DNA of 64,000 nt from Amycolatopsis sp. WQ 127309 (GTDB lineage: Bacteria > Actinomycetota > Actinomycetes > Mycobacteriales > Pseudonocardiaceae), in assembly GCF_023023025.1 (NCBI RefSeq), contig NZ_CP095481.1, positions 8,755,001 through 8,819,000 on the forward strand. The letters run 5' to 3'. How positions within the stretch are numbered: position 1 is the first letter of the stretch; every line of letters begins with the position of its first letter. The notes beneath the pieces are model-generated. The model was not told the origin of the DNA. It saw only the letters and a program-made list of their open reading frames with translations, and ran no database searches. This document shows, in pieces, positions 39,624 through 51,340 of this stretch. The position numbers were made by a program, and so were the translations under genes.

Positions 39624-41030
39624 ATGACCCGTCTGCCCGCTCTGGCCGTCTCCGTTCTGACGGCTTCCGCGCTCCTGACCGGCGGCACGGCGCACGCCGC
39701 GAGCCCGCCGTTCACCGGCTCGGTCTTCCGGGCCACGCACAACAGCTACTCGGGCAACGTCGACGGCGCCAAGAACGCCCTGGCCTACCAGCTCGACCAC
39801 GGCGTCCGGTTCATCGAGCTCGACATCCACGACAACGGCTACGCCACCACGCACGACTACGGCGTCGGGCACGACTCGCCCGGCAACCTCGTCGACCACA
39901 GCGGCGGCAACCCGGCGTCGAACAACCTGCGCGACTGGCTGGCCACGGTCAACACGTGGTCGGCGGCGCACCCGGCCGCCGCGCCGATCGTCGTCATGCT
40001 CGACCTGAAGGACGACCTGACCGACAACGCGAACTTCGCAGCGGGCAACCTGACCGCGCTGAACCAGGAGCTGGAGTCGGTCTTCGGCAGCCGCCTGCTG
40101 CAGGCGAAGGACTACCCCGCGGGCCAGCCGACCGTGGACGCGCTGCGCGGCCGCGTCCTGCCGCTGCTCTCCGGCGACGCCGGGACGCGCGCGGAGTACA
40201 AGCGCGACGTCGGCTACCACCCGGCGGTCGCGCTGAACGGCCGCGGCCAGGTCGTCGAGGTGCACGACTCCGGGGCCGGCGGGCTCTGGTACTGGACCGG
40301 GACCTACGGCGCCGACGGGCGGATCACCTGGCTGCGGCACGGGAAGTACGACAACGGGCAGACCCCGGCGGTCGCGCTGAACGACAACGGCGACCTCGTC
40401 GAGGTCCACCAGTCGCAGACCGCGACCACGCTCTGGTACCGCGTCGGCAAGCTGGGCGCGGACGGCGAGATCACCTGGCAGGCCAGCCACCAGTACGACA
40501 ACGGCGTGCTGCCGAGCGTCTCGTTCACCAGTGGCACGCAGCTGCGGGAGATCCACCGGAGCCAGGGCAGCAGCCAGAACTGGGCGTGGAACGGCACGCT
40601 CTCGGGCACGACGGTCGCGTGGACCGGCAACGCCAAGACGTCCGACGCGCGGTTCCCGATCGCGACGGCCACCAGTGGCGGCCGGACGGTGACGGTCCGG
40701 ACCGCGGCCGACGGCCCGACCCCGGCGCAGACGCTGCGGGCGGACACGCCCGGCGTGACCGGCGACCGGATCCGCTACCGCCAGGTCGCCTTCGACGAGT
40801 TCCAGAAGGGCGACAGCGCGGAGCTGCAGGACGGCGCGCTGTTCTACGGCGCGCCCGCGACGGAGTCGGCGTTCATCACCGCGGCGCGTCAGTCGGGCAA
40901 GCTGGTGCGCGGCTGGGACTTCGACTCGGCGGGCGACGCGACGACGCCCCTGGCGAGCTACCCGGCGTCCAACCACCCGTACGACGCCTGGTACGACACC
41001 CTGCTCACCCAGAACGGCGCGGTCCAGTAG
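39624..41030 (+). CDS. Secreted phosphatidylinositol-specific phospholipase C-like protein
   Basis: A 468-residue exported protein with a 25-residue signal peptide (ending AHA). The start of the TIM-barrel X domain is clear: FRATHNSYSGNV (catalytic His), GVRFIELDIHDN, TTHDYGVGHD (second His region) and VVMLDLKDDLTD. A WD-like repeat insertion (about 200-360: VALNGRGQVVEVHDS, VALNDNGDLVEVHQS) follows, and the barrel resumes near TVRTAADGP and WDFDSAG. Related proteins cleave phosphoinositides or are calcium-dependent PLCs; the inserted repeats are unusual. It is monocistronic with a strong bidirectional terminator beginning in its stop codon. Confidence 0.82.
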   Translation: MTRLPALAVSVLTASALLTGGTAHAASPPFTGSVFRATHNSYSGNVDGAKNALAYQLDHGVRFIELDIHDNGYATTHDYGVGHDSPGNLVDHSGGNPASNNLRDWLATVNTWSAAHPAAAPIVVMLDLKDDLTDNANFAAGNLTALNQELESVFGSRLLQAKDYPAGQPTVDALRGRVLPLLSGDAGTRAEYKRDVGYHPAVALNGRGQVVEVHDSGAGGLWYWTGTYGADGRITWLRHGKYDNGQTPAVALNDNGDLVEVHQSQTATTLWYRVGKLGADGEITWQASHQYDNGVLPSVSFTSGTQLREIHRSQGSSQNWAWNGTLSGTTVAWTGNAKTSDARFPIATATSGGRTVTVRTAADGPTPAQTLRADTPGVTGDRIRYRQVAFDEFQKGDSAELQDGALFYGAPATESAFITAARQSGKLVRGWDFDSAGDATTPLASYPASNHPYDAWYDTLLTQNGAVQ

Positions 41031-41092
41031 GAAAGCCGTGAAGGCCTCCTTACCGGCCATAAGAGCCGGTAAGGAGGCCTTCACGGCTTTCC
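41030..41092. terminator. 28-bp perfect hairpin between convergent genes
   Basis: Arms 41030-41057 and 41065-41092 are exact complements around the loop CATAAGA. The left arm begins with the last base of the PI-PLC stop codon, and the right arm ends 11 bases from the stop of the opposing gene. It should stop transcription from both sides. Confidence 0.88.
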
Positions 41093-41102
41093 GGGGCGGG
41101 CT

Positions 41103-42989
41103 TCAGGGGCGGTAGCAGCAGCGGTTGCCCGTTCGGACGCCGTCGCGCAGGACGTCGCCGATCACCGCGTCGGCCGTCGCGATGCGGGTCAGGGCGCGGC
41201 GGATCGCCTTGCCCACCGCGATCCGCGCCTTCTCCTCGGCGCCGGCGAACTCGCGGACGCGCCCGCCCAGCCCGGCCGCCGCGGAGAGTTCGCCGACGAG
41301 CCAGTCGCGCTCGGAGCGCACCCGCTCGGCGCGGCCGTCGTCGTGGTTGGCCTCGTGCTCGTCGAGCTCGGCCTCCAGGGTGGCCAGCCACTTGCGGTAG
41401 TGGCTGGTCGCCGCCGGGTCCAGCACCGGCTGCGAAGACGTCGTCGCGGCGGTCACGCCGGGACCGGCGGCGAGGTCGACGGCCGACAGTTCGTAGCCCG
41501 GGTTGTCCAGCAGCGTCGCGAGGTAGCCCATGCCGACGCTGTGCTCGACCAGCACCGACCGGCCGCCCATGGCGAACAGCCACTGCCGGCCCTGCCGGCG
41601 GCAGGTGACCCGCCCGGCCGGACGGGCCGGTGCGGCGGGCAGCGTCATGCCGAGCTCCGTCGCCTCCCGGGTCGCCGTCGCCAGTTCCCGGGCGGCATCC
41701 GGGGCACCGAGCACCGCCAGCGCCTGCGCGAGCCGGGCCCGCGAGAGCGCGACGGCCGGCCAGTGCGCCAGCGCCAGGTTGTCCCGCACGGCCGCCCGGA
41801 AGTGCGTGACGGCCCGCTCGGGTTCGCCCGCGGTCAGCATCGCGACGCCCAGCGCGTGCTGCACCGAGCCGAAGCACGCGACGGCGAGGCTGGCCGTCAT
41901 CGGCAGCCGCGCGAACGGCGTCAGCAGCGCGTACGCGGCGAGCGCGGATTCGACGTCCGAGACCAGGCACGCGGACTCGACGATGCCGTACATCGACACC
42001 AGCCAGCTGCTCGACCGCGGCAGCAGCGCCAGGTCGCGGCCACGCAGCCGCGCCAGCGCCCCGGCGGCCTCGCGCTCGTCCCCGGCCGAGGCGGCGGCGA
42101 CGGCCAGTCCGGCGACGAGCGCGTTGTCGACCGCGCTGAGCGTCGGCGAATGCACCGTCTCGCGCAGCACCGGCAGCAGCTCGGCGACGCGGCCCTGGTA
42201 CCAGCGGATGGCGCCGAGCTGCGCGGTGTACCAGCCGGTCGCGTCGGCGTCGCCCGCCAGCTCACCGCGCCGGGCGCAGGCCGCGGCCCGCTGCTCGGCC
42301 TCGGCGAACCGGCCGGCCCGGATGCAGAGCATGACGTCGATCGCGTCGAGCACGAACCCGACGGCGAGGTGGTCCTGCTCGGCCAGCAGGCTCCGCAGGT
42401 CGGCGAGCCCGCGCTGGGCGTGCGCGTCGCCGTCGAGGAACAGGTCGACGGTCCGCCAGAGCAGGCCCATCAGCAGGTCGCTGCGCCGCGACGTCCGGAA
42501 GCCCTCGGTGATCAGCTCCTGGGCCAGCGCCCGGCGCTGCCCGCCGTGGTCCGGCCCGAGCAGGCAGTGGTGGGCCAGGCTGGCGGCTTCGGCCCAGGCG
42601 ACCGGGTCGCCCGCGCGCTTGGCTTCCTCCAGCACGGCAAGGATCTGGTTGCTCTCCCCCGCCACGTAGTCCGCTTCACCCGCCAGCCGCGCCTTCAGCC
42701 GCAACGCGAGCGAAGAACCCGGGTCGACGGCGGACCGCGCGCTGCGCAACCGCGCCTGCAGCAACGCCGCCGCGGGCGCGCCGCGGTGCTCGTGCACCCA
42801 CAACCCGGCCAGCCCCAGCGCCGCGCGGGCCATCCCGGCGCCGTCGCACTCCTGATCCGCCGCGCGGTAGGCCCGGTCGAACCACTCCCGCCCCGCACGC
42901 AGGTCCCCGTCGGCTTCCAGCGCGTGTTCACCGCGGCTCAGCAGCTCGCCGACCCCCGTCGTCACCAGCGGCGTTTCCATCCCCAGCAC
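41103..42989 (-). CDS. TPR protein with C-terminal domain of LuxR/cyclase-type ATPases
   Basis: A 628-residue cytosolic protein. Residues about 20-470 are helical TPR-like repeats. Residues about 480-628 match the roughly 150-residue domain that ends many actinobacterial STAND and cyclase-like regulators: WLFAMGGRSVLVEHSVGMGYLATLL, LDPAATSHYRKWLATLEAEL, GLGGRVREFAGAEEKARIAVGKAIRRAL and VRTGNRCCYRP. Unlike those proteins it lacks an N-terminal ATPase or DNA-binding domain, so it may be a split or degenerate regulator. GTG 42989 has a strong purine-rich ribosome site six bases upstream; ATG 42980 is the alternative. Confidence 0.75.
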   Translation of the reverse strand: MLGMETPLVTTGVGELLSRGEHALEADGDLRAGREWFDRAYRAADQECDGAGMARAALGLAGLWVHEHRGAPAAALLQARLRSARSAVDPGSSLALRLKARLAGEADYVAGESNQILAVLEEAKRAGDPVAWAEAASLAHHCLLGPDHGGQRRALAQELITEGFRTSRRSDLLMGLLWRTVDLFLDGDAHAQRGLADLRSLLAEQDHLAVGFVLDAIDVMLCIRAGRFAEAEQRAAACARRGELAGDADATGWYTAQLGAIRWYQGRVAELLPVLRETVHSPTLSAVDNALVAGLAVAAASAGDEREAAGALARLRGRDLALLPRSSSWLVSMYGIVESACLVSDVESALAAYALLTPFARLPMTASLAVACFGSVQHALGVAMLTAGEPERAVTHFRAAVRDNLALAHWPAVALSRARLAQALAVLGAPDAARELATATREATELGMTLPAAPARPAGRVTCRRQGRQWLFAMGGRSVLVEHSVGMGYLATLLDNPGYELSAVDLAAGPGVTAATTSSQPVLDPAATSHYRKWLATLEAELDEHEANHDDGRAERVRSERDWLVGELSAAAGLGGRVREFAGAEEKARIAVGKAIRRALTRIATADAVIGDVLRDGVRTGNRCCYRP

Positions 42990-43190
42990 CGTGCGCCCCC
43001 TCTCCCCCGCGAGAATGGTCCTCCCGGAGCCGAAGCAGGTCAACAAGCGAAAACCACCGCGCAAACCGGCCGCCCCGCCGGGAATTTTCCGTCGTCACCG
43101 TCCACTCTCGACGGTGACGCACCGGGTGCTGACGGTGGCCGTCAGCGCTTCGCCAGCGACCGGTAAGGCCCGGCGGCGAAGCTCTGCCCC

Positions 43191-44357
43191 ATGACCGACG
43201 ACGCCATGAAGAACCTCAAGGTCCTGATCTCCGGTGCGAGCATCGCCGGCCCGGCCCTCGCCCATTGGCTGACGCGCTACGGCTGCGCCGTCACCCTCGT
43301 CGAACGCGCGGCTTCGGTGCGCCCCGGCGGCCAGGCCGTCGACTTCAAGGGCCCCACCCACCGGACCGTGCTGGAACGGATGGGGATCCTGGAGGAGGTC
43401 CGGAAGCGGGCGACCGGCGGGCAGGACCAGACGGTCGTCGACGCCGCCGGGAAGCCCCGGGCGGTGATCCCGGGCGAGTTCACCGGCGGCGAGATCGAGA
43501 TCCGCCGCGGCGACCTGGCCGAGCTGCTCTACGAGCGCACGGCCGCGGACTGCGAGTACGTCTTCGGCGACATGATCACGTCGCTGACCGAGACGGCCGA
43601 CGGCGTCGACGTCACCTTCGCGCACGCCGCGCCGCGTCGCTTCGACCTCGTCGTCGGCGCGGACGGCATCCACTCGAACGTCCGGCGGCTGGCCTTCGGC
43701 CCGGAGCACGACTACGTCAAGTTCCTCGGCCACTACTACGCCCTCGCGGAACTCGGCGAGCAGGTCGGCGGCGGCGAGGCCGTGATGTACAACGAGCCCG
43801 GCCGGATGGCCGCGGTCGGCGGGCCGAAGGCGTCGGCGTTCTTCGTCTTCGCCTCACCGGAGCTCGACTTCGACCGCACGGACGTCGAGCGGCAGCGCGC
43901 ACTGCTGATCGACGCCTACCGCGGCGTCGGCTGGCGGGTGCCCGACCTGCTGACGAAGGTGCCGCGGGCGCGCGAGTTCTACCTCGACTCGCTCGCCCGG
44001 GTCACGATCGACCACTATTCGCGCGGCCGGGTCGTGCTGCTCGGCGACTCCGCCTACGGCAACACCCTCGGCGGTTTCGGCACCGGGCTGGCGATCGTCG
44101 GCGCGTACGTGCTGGCGGGCGAGCTGCTCGCGGCCGGCGGCGACCACCGCGCCGCCTTCGCCCGCTACGAGGAGCAGTTCCGGGGCTACGCCAAGATCTC
44201 GCAGCGCGGCAGCGCGGGCCCGTTCCTCGCGCCGCCGTCCCCGCTGCGGATCAGGATGCGGGACTGGACGTTCAAGTCCCGCTTCCTGCTCCGCATGATG
44301 CTCAAGGCCACCGACAAGTTCGCCACCGACATCGAGCTGAAGGACTACCCGAGCTGA
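43191..44357 (+). CDS. FAD-dependent monooxygenase (PHBH/TetX-like)
   Basis: A 388-residue class A flavoprotein monooxygenase. The FAD-binding segment is ISGASIAGPALAHWL (GxGxxG variant), the DG motif is VVGADGIHSNVRRL and the GD motif is VVLLGDSAYGNTLGGFGTGLA. Such enzymes hydroxylate aromatic rings or inactivate tetracycline- and rifampicin-like drugs. The substrate is not evident. ATG 43191 is used; a second ATG follows five codons later, and neither has a strong ribosome site. It is monocistronic and convergent with metH. Confidence 0.87.
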   Translation: MTDDAMKNLKVLISGASIAGPALAHWLTRYGCAVTLVERAASVRPGGQAVDFKGPTHRTVLERMGILEEVRKRATGGQDQTVVDAAGKPRAVIPGEFTGGEIEIRRGDLAELLYERTAADCEYVFGDMITSLTETADGVDVTFAHAAPRRFDLVVGADGIHSNVRRLAFGPEHDYVKFLGHYYALAELGEQVGGGEAVMYNEPGRMAAVGGPKASAFFVFASPELDFDRTDVERQRALLIDAYRGVGWRVPDLLTKVPRAREFYLDSLARVTIDHYSRGRVVLLGDSAYGNTLGGFGTGLAIVGAYVLAGELLAAGGDHRAAFARYEEQFRGYAKISQRGSAGPFLAPPSPLRIRMRDWTFKSRFLLRMMLKATDKFATDIELKDYPS

Positions 44358-44361
44358 CCGG

Positions 44362-48003
<3,642 letters not shown>

Positions 48004-48008
48004 CGGCA

Positions 48009-48092
48009 GCCTCCCTCAATCGGGAGGCGCCCTTGGGTGGTTGGTCCCGGCCGAGCGTGGCGGGCCCCCTGGCCCGTTGCAGCGCCTCTCGG
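48009..48092 (-). promoter_or_regulatory. S-adenosylhomocysteine (SAH) riboswitch controlling metH translation
   Basis: On the minus strand CCGAGAGGCGCTGCAACGGG (48092-48073) opens the aptamer. CCGAG pairs with CTCGG at 48055-48051 (P1), and an inner GGGCC/GGCCC stem forms P2. GGCGC (48087-48083) can pair with GCGCC (48030-48026) as the P4 pseudoknot. This is the SAH riboswitch layout. Immediately after, GCCTCCC (48028-48022) can pair with GGGAGGC (48015-48009), which holds the metH ribosome site. Pseudoknot formation uses part of the same strand, so SAH binding should free the ribosome site: an ON switch that raises remethylation when SAH accumulates. Confidence 0.88.
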
Positions 48093-48445
48093 CCTTCGAT
48101 CCAGGGTACTGGAACCCCGGCCCGGCACACCATCCCGCCCCACGGGTCCGTCCACTGGCTGGGACGCCACCCACGCGCGTCCACAATGGATCGTCGGCTC
48201 CACTCGCCACCACCCCGTTCCGACCGGCCGTTCCCGGGCTCACCCACTATGACCCGGCGAACGTCGGCGCTCTGCTCCCCGTCTGCTTACCCGGGCGGCG
48301 TCCATCAACACTCGATCGACGCTCAATCCGGTCACGCACCGTGCGCACAGGTATACCGAACGCGAGATCTGCCGTCCCCGCCGGTCCCGCGATGCGGGAC
48401 GAAGGCCGCTTGAAAACTGAAACACGTTCTAATACAGTCCCTCGC
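48093..48445. other. Divergent control region of metH and the F420-type oxidoreductase
   Basis: About 350 bases with no gene. The metH promoter must lie here, upstream of the riboswitch, but I could not place it. The right end holds the KstR-like box and the promoter of the plus-strand gene. A TCCACAATGGA palindrome-like site lies at 48180-48190. Confidence 0.6.
48410..48438 (+). promoter_or_regulatory. Promoter with KstR-like operator
   Basis: TTGAAA (48410-48415) and TACAGT (48433-48438) are 17 bases apart. Between them, 48418-48431 matches TNNAACNNGTTNNA exactly, the consensus of the TetR-family sterol-catabolism repressor KstR. The flanks ACTG and CAGT extend the symmetry. The gene start is eight bases past the -10 element, so the transcript is probably nearly leaderless. 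Confidence 0.65.
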
Positions 48446-49306
48446 GTGGACTACGGAATCGTGCTGTTCACCAGCGACCGAGGCATCACCCCGGCGGCCG
48501 CGGCGCAGGCCGCGGAAGCCGCGGGGTTCGCCACCTTCTACGTGCCCGAGCACACGCACATCCCGGTGAAACGCGAGTCACCGCACCCGCGCACCGGGGA
48601 CGCGTCCCTGCCCGACGACCGGTACAGCCGCACGCTCGACCCGTGGGTGGCCCTGGCGACGGCCGCGACGGTCACCGAGCGGATCCGCCTCTCGACGGCG
48701 GTGGCCCTGCCGGTCGAGAGCGACCCGATCACGCTCGCCAAGACGATCGCCAGCCTCGACCACCTCTCGGGCGGGCGCGTCACGCTCGGCACCGGGTTCG
48801 GCTGGAACGTCGACGAGCTGACCGACCACGGTGTGCCCGGCAACCGCCGCCGCAGCGCCCTGCGCGAGTACCTCGAGGCGATGAGTGCACTGTGGACGGA
48901 GGAAGAAGCTTCCTACGACGGGGAGTTCGTCTCGTTCGGCCCCAGCTGGGCGTGGCCGAAACCGGTCCAGGCGCACATCCCGGTCCTGCTCGGCGCGGGC
49001 CCGACGGAGAAGACGTTCCGCTGGATCGCCCGCCACGCGGACGGCTGGATCACCACACCGGCGGACACCGACCTCGACGGCCACGTCGCACTGCTGAAGG
49101 AGATCTGGCGCGACGAGGGCCGTTCCGGAGCACCGTCGATCCACGCGCTGGGCGAGCGCCCGGACCGACCGCGGCTGGCGCACCTGGACGCGCTCGGCGT
49201 CACCGAGGTGATCTTCGGCCTCCCGGACCGCTCCCCCGGCGAGGTCTCGGCCTGGATCGGCCGGCTGGCGGGAAAGCTCGGCCTCGCCACGGCCCCCGCT
49301 CTCTAG
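48446..49306 (+). CDS. LLM-class F420-dependent oxidoreductase
   Basis: A 286-residue luciferase-like barrel: YGIVLFTSDRGI at the start, FYVPEHTHIP, a core LSGGRVTLGTGFGWNVDEL and WAWPKPVQAHIPVLLG. These are hallmarks of the TIGR03619-type F420 subgroup of the LLM family. Such enzymes reduce or oxidise ketones, alcohols or unsaturated lipids with the deazaflavin F420. GTG 48446 is chosen because it agrees with the family start and the promoter. A KstR-like operator just upstream suggests a role in sterol or fatty-acid breakdown. Confidence 0.87.
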   Translation: MDYGIVLFTSDRGITPAAAAQAAEAAGFATFYVPEHTHIPVKRESPHPRTGDASLPDDRYSRTLDPWVALATAATVTERIRLSTAVALPVESDPITLAKTIASLDHLSGGRVTLGTGFGWNVDELTDHGVPGNRRRSALREYLEAMSALWTEEEASYDGEFVSFGPSWAWPKPVQAHIPVLLGAGPTEKTFRWIARHADGWITTPADTDLDGHVALLKEIWRDEGRSGAPSIHALGERPDRPRLAHLDALGVTEVIFGLPDRSPGEVSAWIGRLAGKLGLATAPAL

Positions 49307-49312
49307 ACGCGA

Positions 49313-49349
49313 AACGGCGGGGGTGCGGTCCTCCCGCACCCCCGCCGTT
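49313..49349. terminator. 16-bp perfect hairpin terminator between convergent genes
   Basis: AACGGCGGGGGTGCGG (49313-49328) and its exact complement (49334-49349) around a 5-base loop. It lies between the oxidoreductase stop and the sugar porter stop and should act in both directions. Confidence 0.85.
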
Positions 49350-49362
49350 CACACCACCGAGA

Positions 49363-50748
49363 TCAGCTCTTGACGGCCACGCCCTGGCGCGCTCGCAGGT
49401 CCAGCTCGATCTGCTCCAGCGTACGGCCCTTCGTCTCCGGGACGATCCACTTGGTGAGCACGAACAGCACCACGTTGATCCCGGCGAACAGGAACATCGA
49501 ACCGCCGATGCCGAGCGAGCCCACGGCGGAGATGAGCGGGAACACCGCGCTCACGATGCCCGTCGCCGCCCAGAGGATGACGCTGCTGACGCCCATGCCC
49601 GCCGCCCGGTACTTGAGCGGGAACACCTCGGCCATCATCACCCAGACGACCGCGCCCCAGCCGAGCTCGTAACCGACCAGGTACAGCACCATCATGACCA
49701 GCATCAGGATGCCGCGGGTGCCGGTGTCGTGGACGTTCAGCACCACGAGCCCGGCCGCCACCAGCGTGATCACCATGATCACGTTGCCGATGAGCAGCAG
49801 CGGCTTGCGGCCCCAGCGGTCCACCACGAACACGACCCACGCGGTGAACAGGAACTTCGTGACGCCCAGCAGCACGCCGGACAGCAGCGCGGCCTGCGTG
49901 GCGAACCCGAGGCCGATCAGCATCGTCGGGAAGTACGCGTTGATCGCGTTGACCCCGCTGAACTGCTGCCCGATCGCGAGCAGGGCGGCGACGATCATCA
50001 TCGGCCGCACGAAACCGGAGAACAGGTCGCGGAACCGCGGCTTGCCCTCGGTGTCCATCTGGATGACGTCGCGGATGGTCGCGATCTCCTCGTCGAGGTT
50101 CACGGTGTTGCCGTGCGCACTCGCCAGGACCCGCCGCGCCTCTTCCTCCTGGCCGTTCTTGACCAGCCAGCGCGGCGTCTCCGGCAGGAACGCGAGCCCG
50201 ACGAGCAGGATCGCCGCGGGCACGATCGCGCCGGCGAACATCCAGCGCCAGGCCGAGATCGGGCCGAGGAAGTAGCTGGTCAGGAACGCGATCAGGATGC
50301 CGAGCACGATGAAGATCTGGTTCAGCGCGCCCATCGCGCCGCGCAGCCGCGCCGGCGCCAGCTCGGAGAGGTAGGTCGGGACGGTCGAGGACGACAGCCC
50401 GATCCCGAGCCCGATGATCAGCCGCGAAATCACCAGGAGCGCGAACGTCGGCGAGAAGGTCGCCGCCAGCGTGCCCACGATGACGATCGCCGCGGCGACC
50501 ATGATGGTGCGCCGCCGGCCGAGTGCTTCGTTGATGCGGCTGGAGAACAGCGCGCCCACGATGGCACCGATCGAGAGACTGGCGGTGATCACGCCCTTGT
50601 CCCAGGCGGTCAGCGACCACGCTTTCCCGATGAACGGGAGCACCCCGGAGATCACCCCGAGGTCGTATCCGAACAGGATTCCGCCGAGTGCGCCGAAGAA
50701 GTACAGAGTTGTTCGGCTGATTTGCCGTGGCGGGGCCGTCTGCGTCAT
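49363..50748 (-). CDS. MFS sugar porter (XylE/GalP family)
   Basis: A 461-residue transporter with 12 predicted helices. Sugar-porter signatures are GGILFGYDLGVISGVLPF, the RxGRR loop as NEALGRRRT, PTYLSELAPARLRG, the PESPR-type FLPETPRWLV, QQFSGVNAINAY (sugar-binding Gln/Asn), VDRWGRKPL and the C-terminal VPETKGRTLEQIE. It should import a hexose or pentose with protons. AGAGGCG precedes the ATG. The upstream 590-base region holds several palindromes that may serve as operators. No sugar kinase or isomerase is adjacent. Confidence 0.92.
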   Translation of the reverse strand: MTQTAPPRQISRTTLYFFGALGGILFGYDLGVISGVLPFIGKAWSLTAWDKGVITASLSIGAIVGALFSSRINEALGRRRTIMVAAAIVIVGTLAATFSPTFALLVISRLIIGLGIGLSSSTVPTYLSELAPARLRGAMGALNQIFIVLGILIAFLTSYFLGPISAWRWMFAGAIVPAAILLVGLAFLPETPRWLVKNGQEEEARRVLASAHGNTVNLDEEIATIRDVIQMDTEGKPRFRDLFSGFVRPMMIVAALLAIGQQFSGVNAINAYFPTMLIGLGFATQAALLSGVLLGVTKFLFTAWVVFVVDRWGRKPLLLIGNVIMVITLVAAGLVVLNVHDTGTRGILMLVMMVLYLVGYELGWGAVVWVMMAEVFPLKYRAAGMGVSSVILWAATGIVSAVFPLISAVGSLGIGGSMFLFAGINVVLFVLTKWIVPETKGRTLEQIELDLRARQGVAVKS

Positions 50749-51340
50749 TGCCGGGTCGCCTCTTTCATAGGTCCAGTCCAGCCAGCGGCCACCACACTCA
50801 CACGCCGGAAAAAACCGGGCAAGACAGTCCTTGATAACGATTCAGAAACGTGATCGCCATTCACATATGTGACAGCACAAGGCGCACAGCATTGCTCCGT
50901 ACGCCGACTCGCCATTCACAACCTCGAATGAGTGCACAGTGGACACGGATCGACCCGGAAGACGGTGCAAAGATCCACAGTGGACAAACGCGGGACGCGT
51001 GTTGTGAAAGCGCTCCCGGAACCGGCGGACGGCGACCGGACGTATTCGGCGTTATACGCCGGGCGGGGGAAGAAGGGGTCCGGACGCAGCAGGAGGGGGT
51101 TCAACCCACCCCCAGGTGGTTGAACCCCCTCCGCGCCCCCAGACCGGACCGTCGGGCCGAGCAGCCGCAGCCTGCTCGGGCGATGTCCGATGTCTGTCGG
51201 GTACCACTTTCCTCGGTACCGGCATCCGCCGCCATTCCTGCCCGGAGGGCAGTTTTTCGGCCCAACGCACCCCGCTTGAGCTGCGGAAATCGTAGATCGA
51301 GGTGCAGAACTACCCAGCCGGGCCGGCAAAAATTACCCGG
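50749..51340. other. Long intergenic region with palindromes, no gene
   Basis: About 590 bases. It holds TCACATATGTGA (50861-50872, perfect 12-bp palindrome), two CACAGTGGA elements (50936 and 50977), a weak CebR-like site (51005-51018, three mismatches) and a large hairpin at 51092-51132. The left part is the control region of the sugar porter. I see no credible reading frame. Confidence 0.65.
51092..51132. terminator. Long hairpin, possible terminator of the AfsA cluster
   Basis: GGAGGGGGTTCAACC and its exact complement pair over 15 bases, and CACC/GGTG extends the stem after one bulged C. It lies about 210 bases beyond the stop of the last gene of the minus-strand AfsA cluster. It may end that transcript or be an independent structured element. 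Confidence 0.6.

Noticed and set aside
51005..51018. CebR-like site TGAAAGCGCTCCCG upstream of the sugar porter
   Set aside because: Three mismatches to the consensus and about 260 bases from the gene. Too weak to call next to the three good boxes.
51199..51221. Two GGTACC hexamers close together
   Set aside because: Short self-complementary hexamers 15 bases apart with no gene start nearby. Likely chance.
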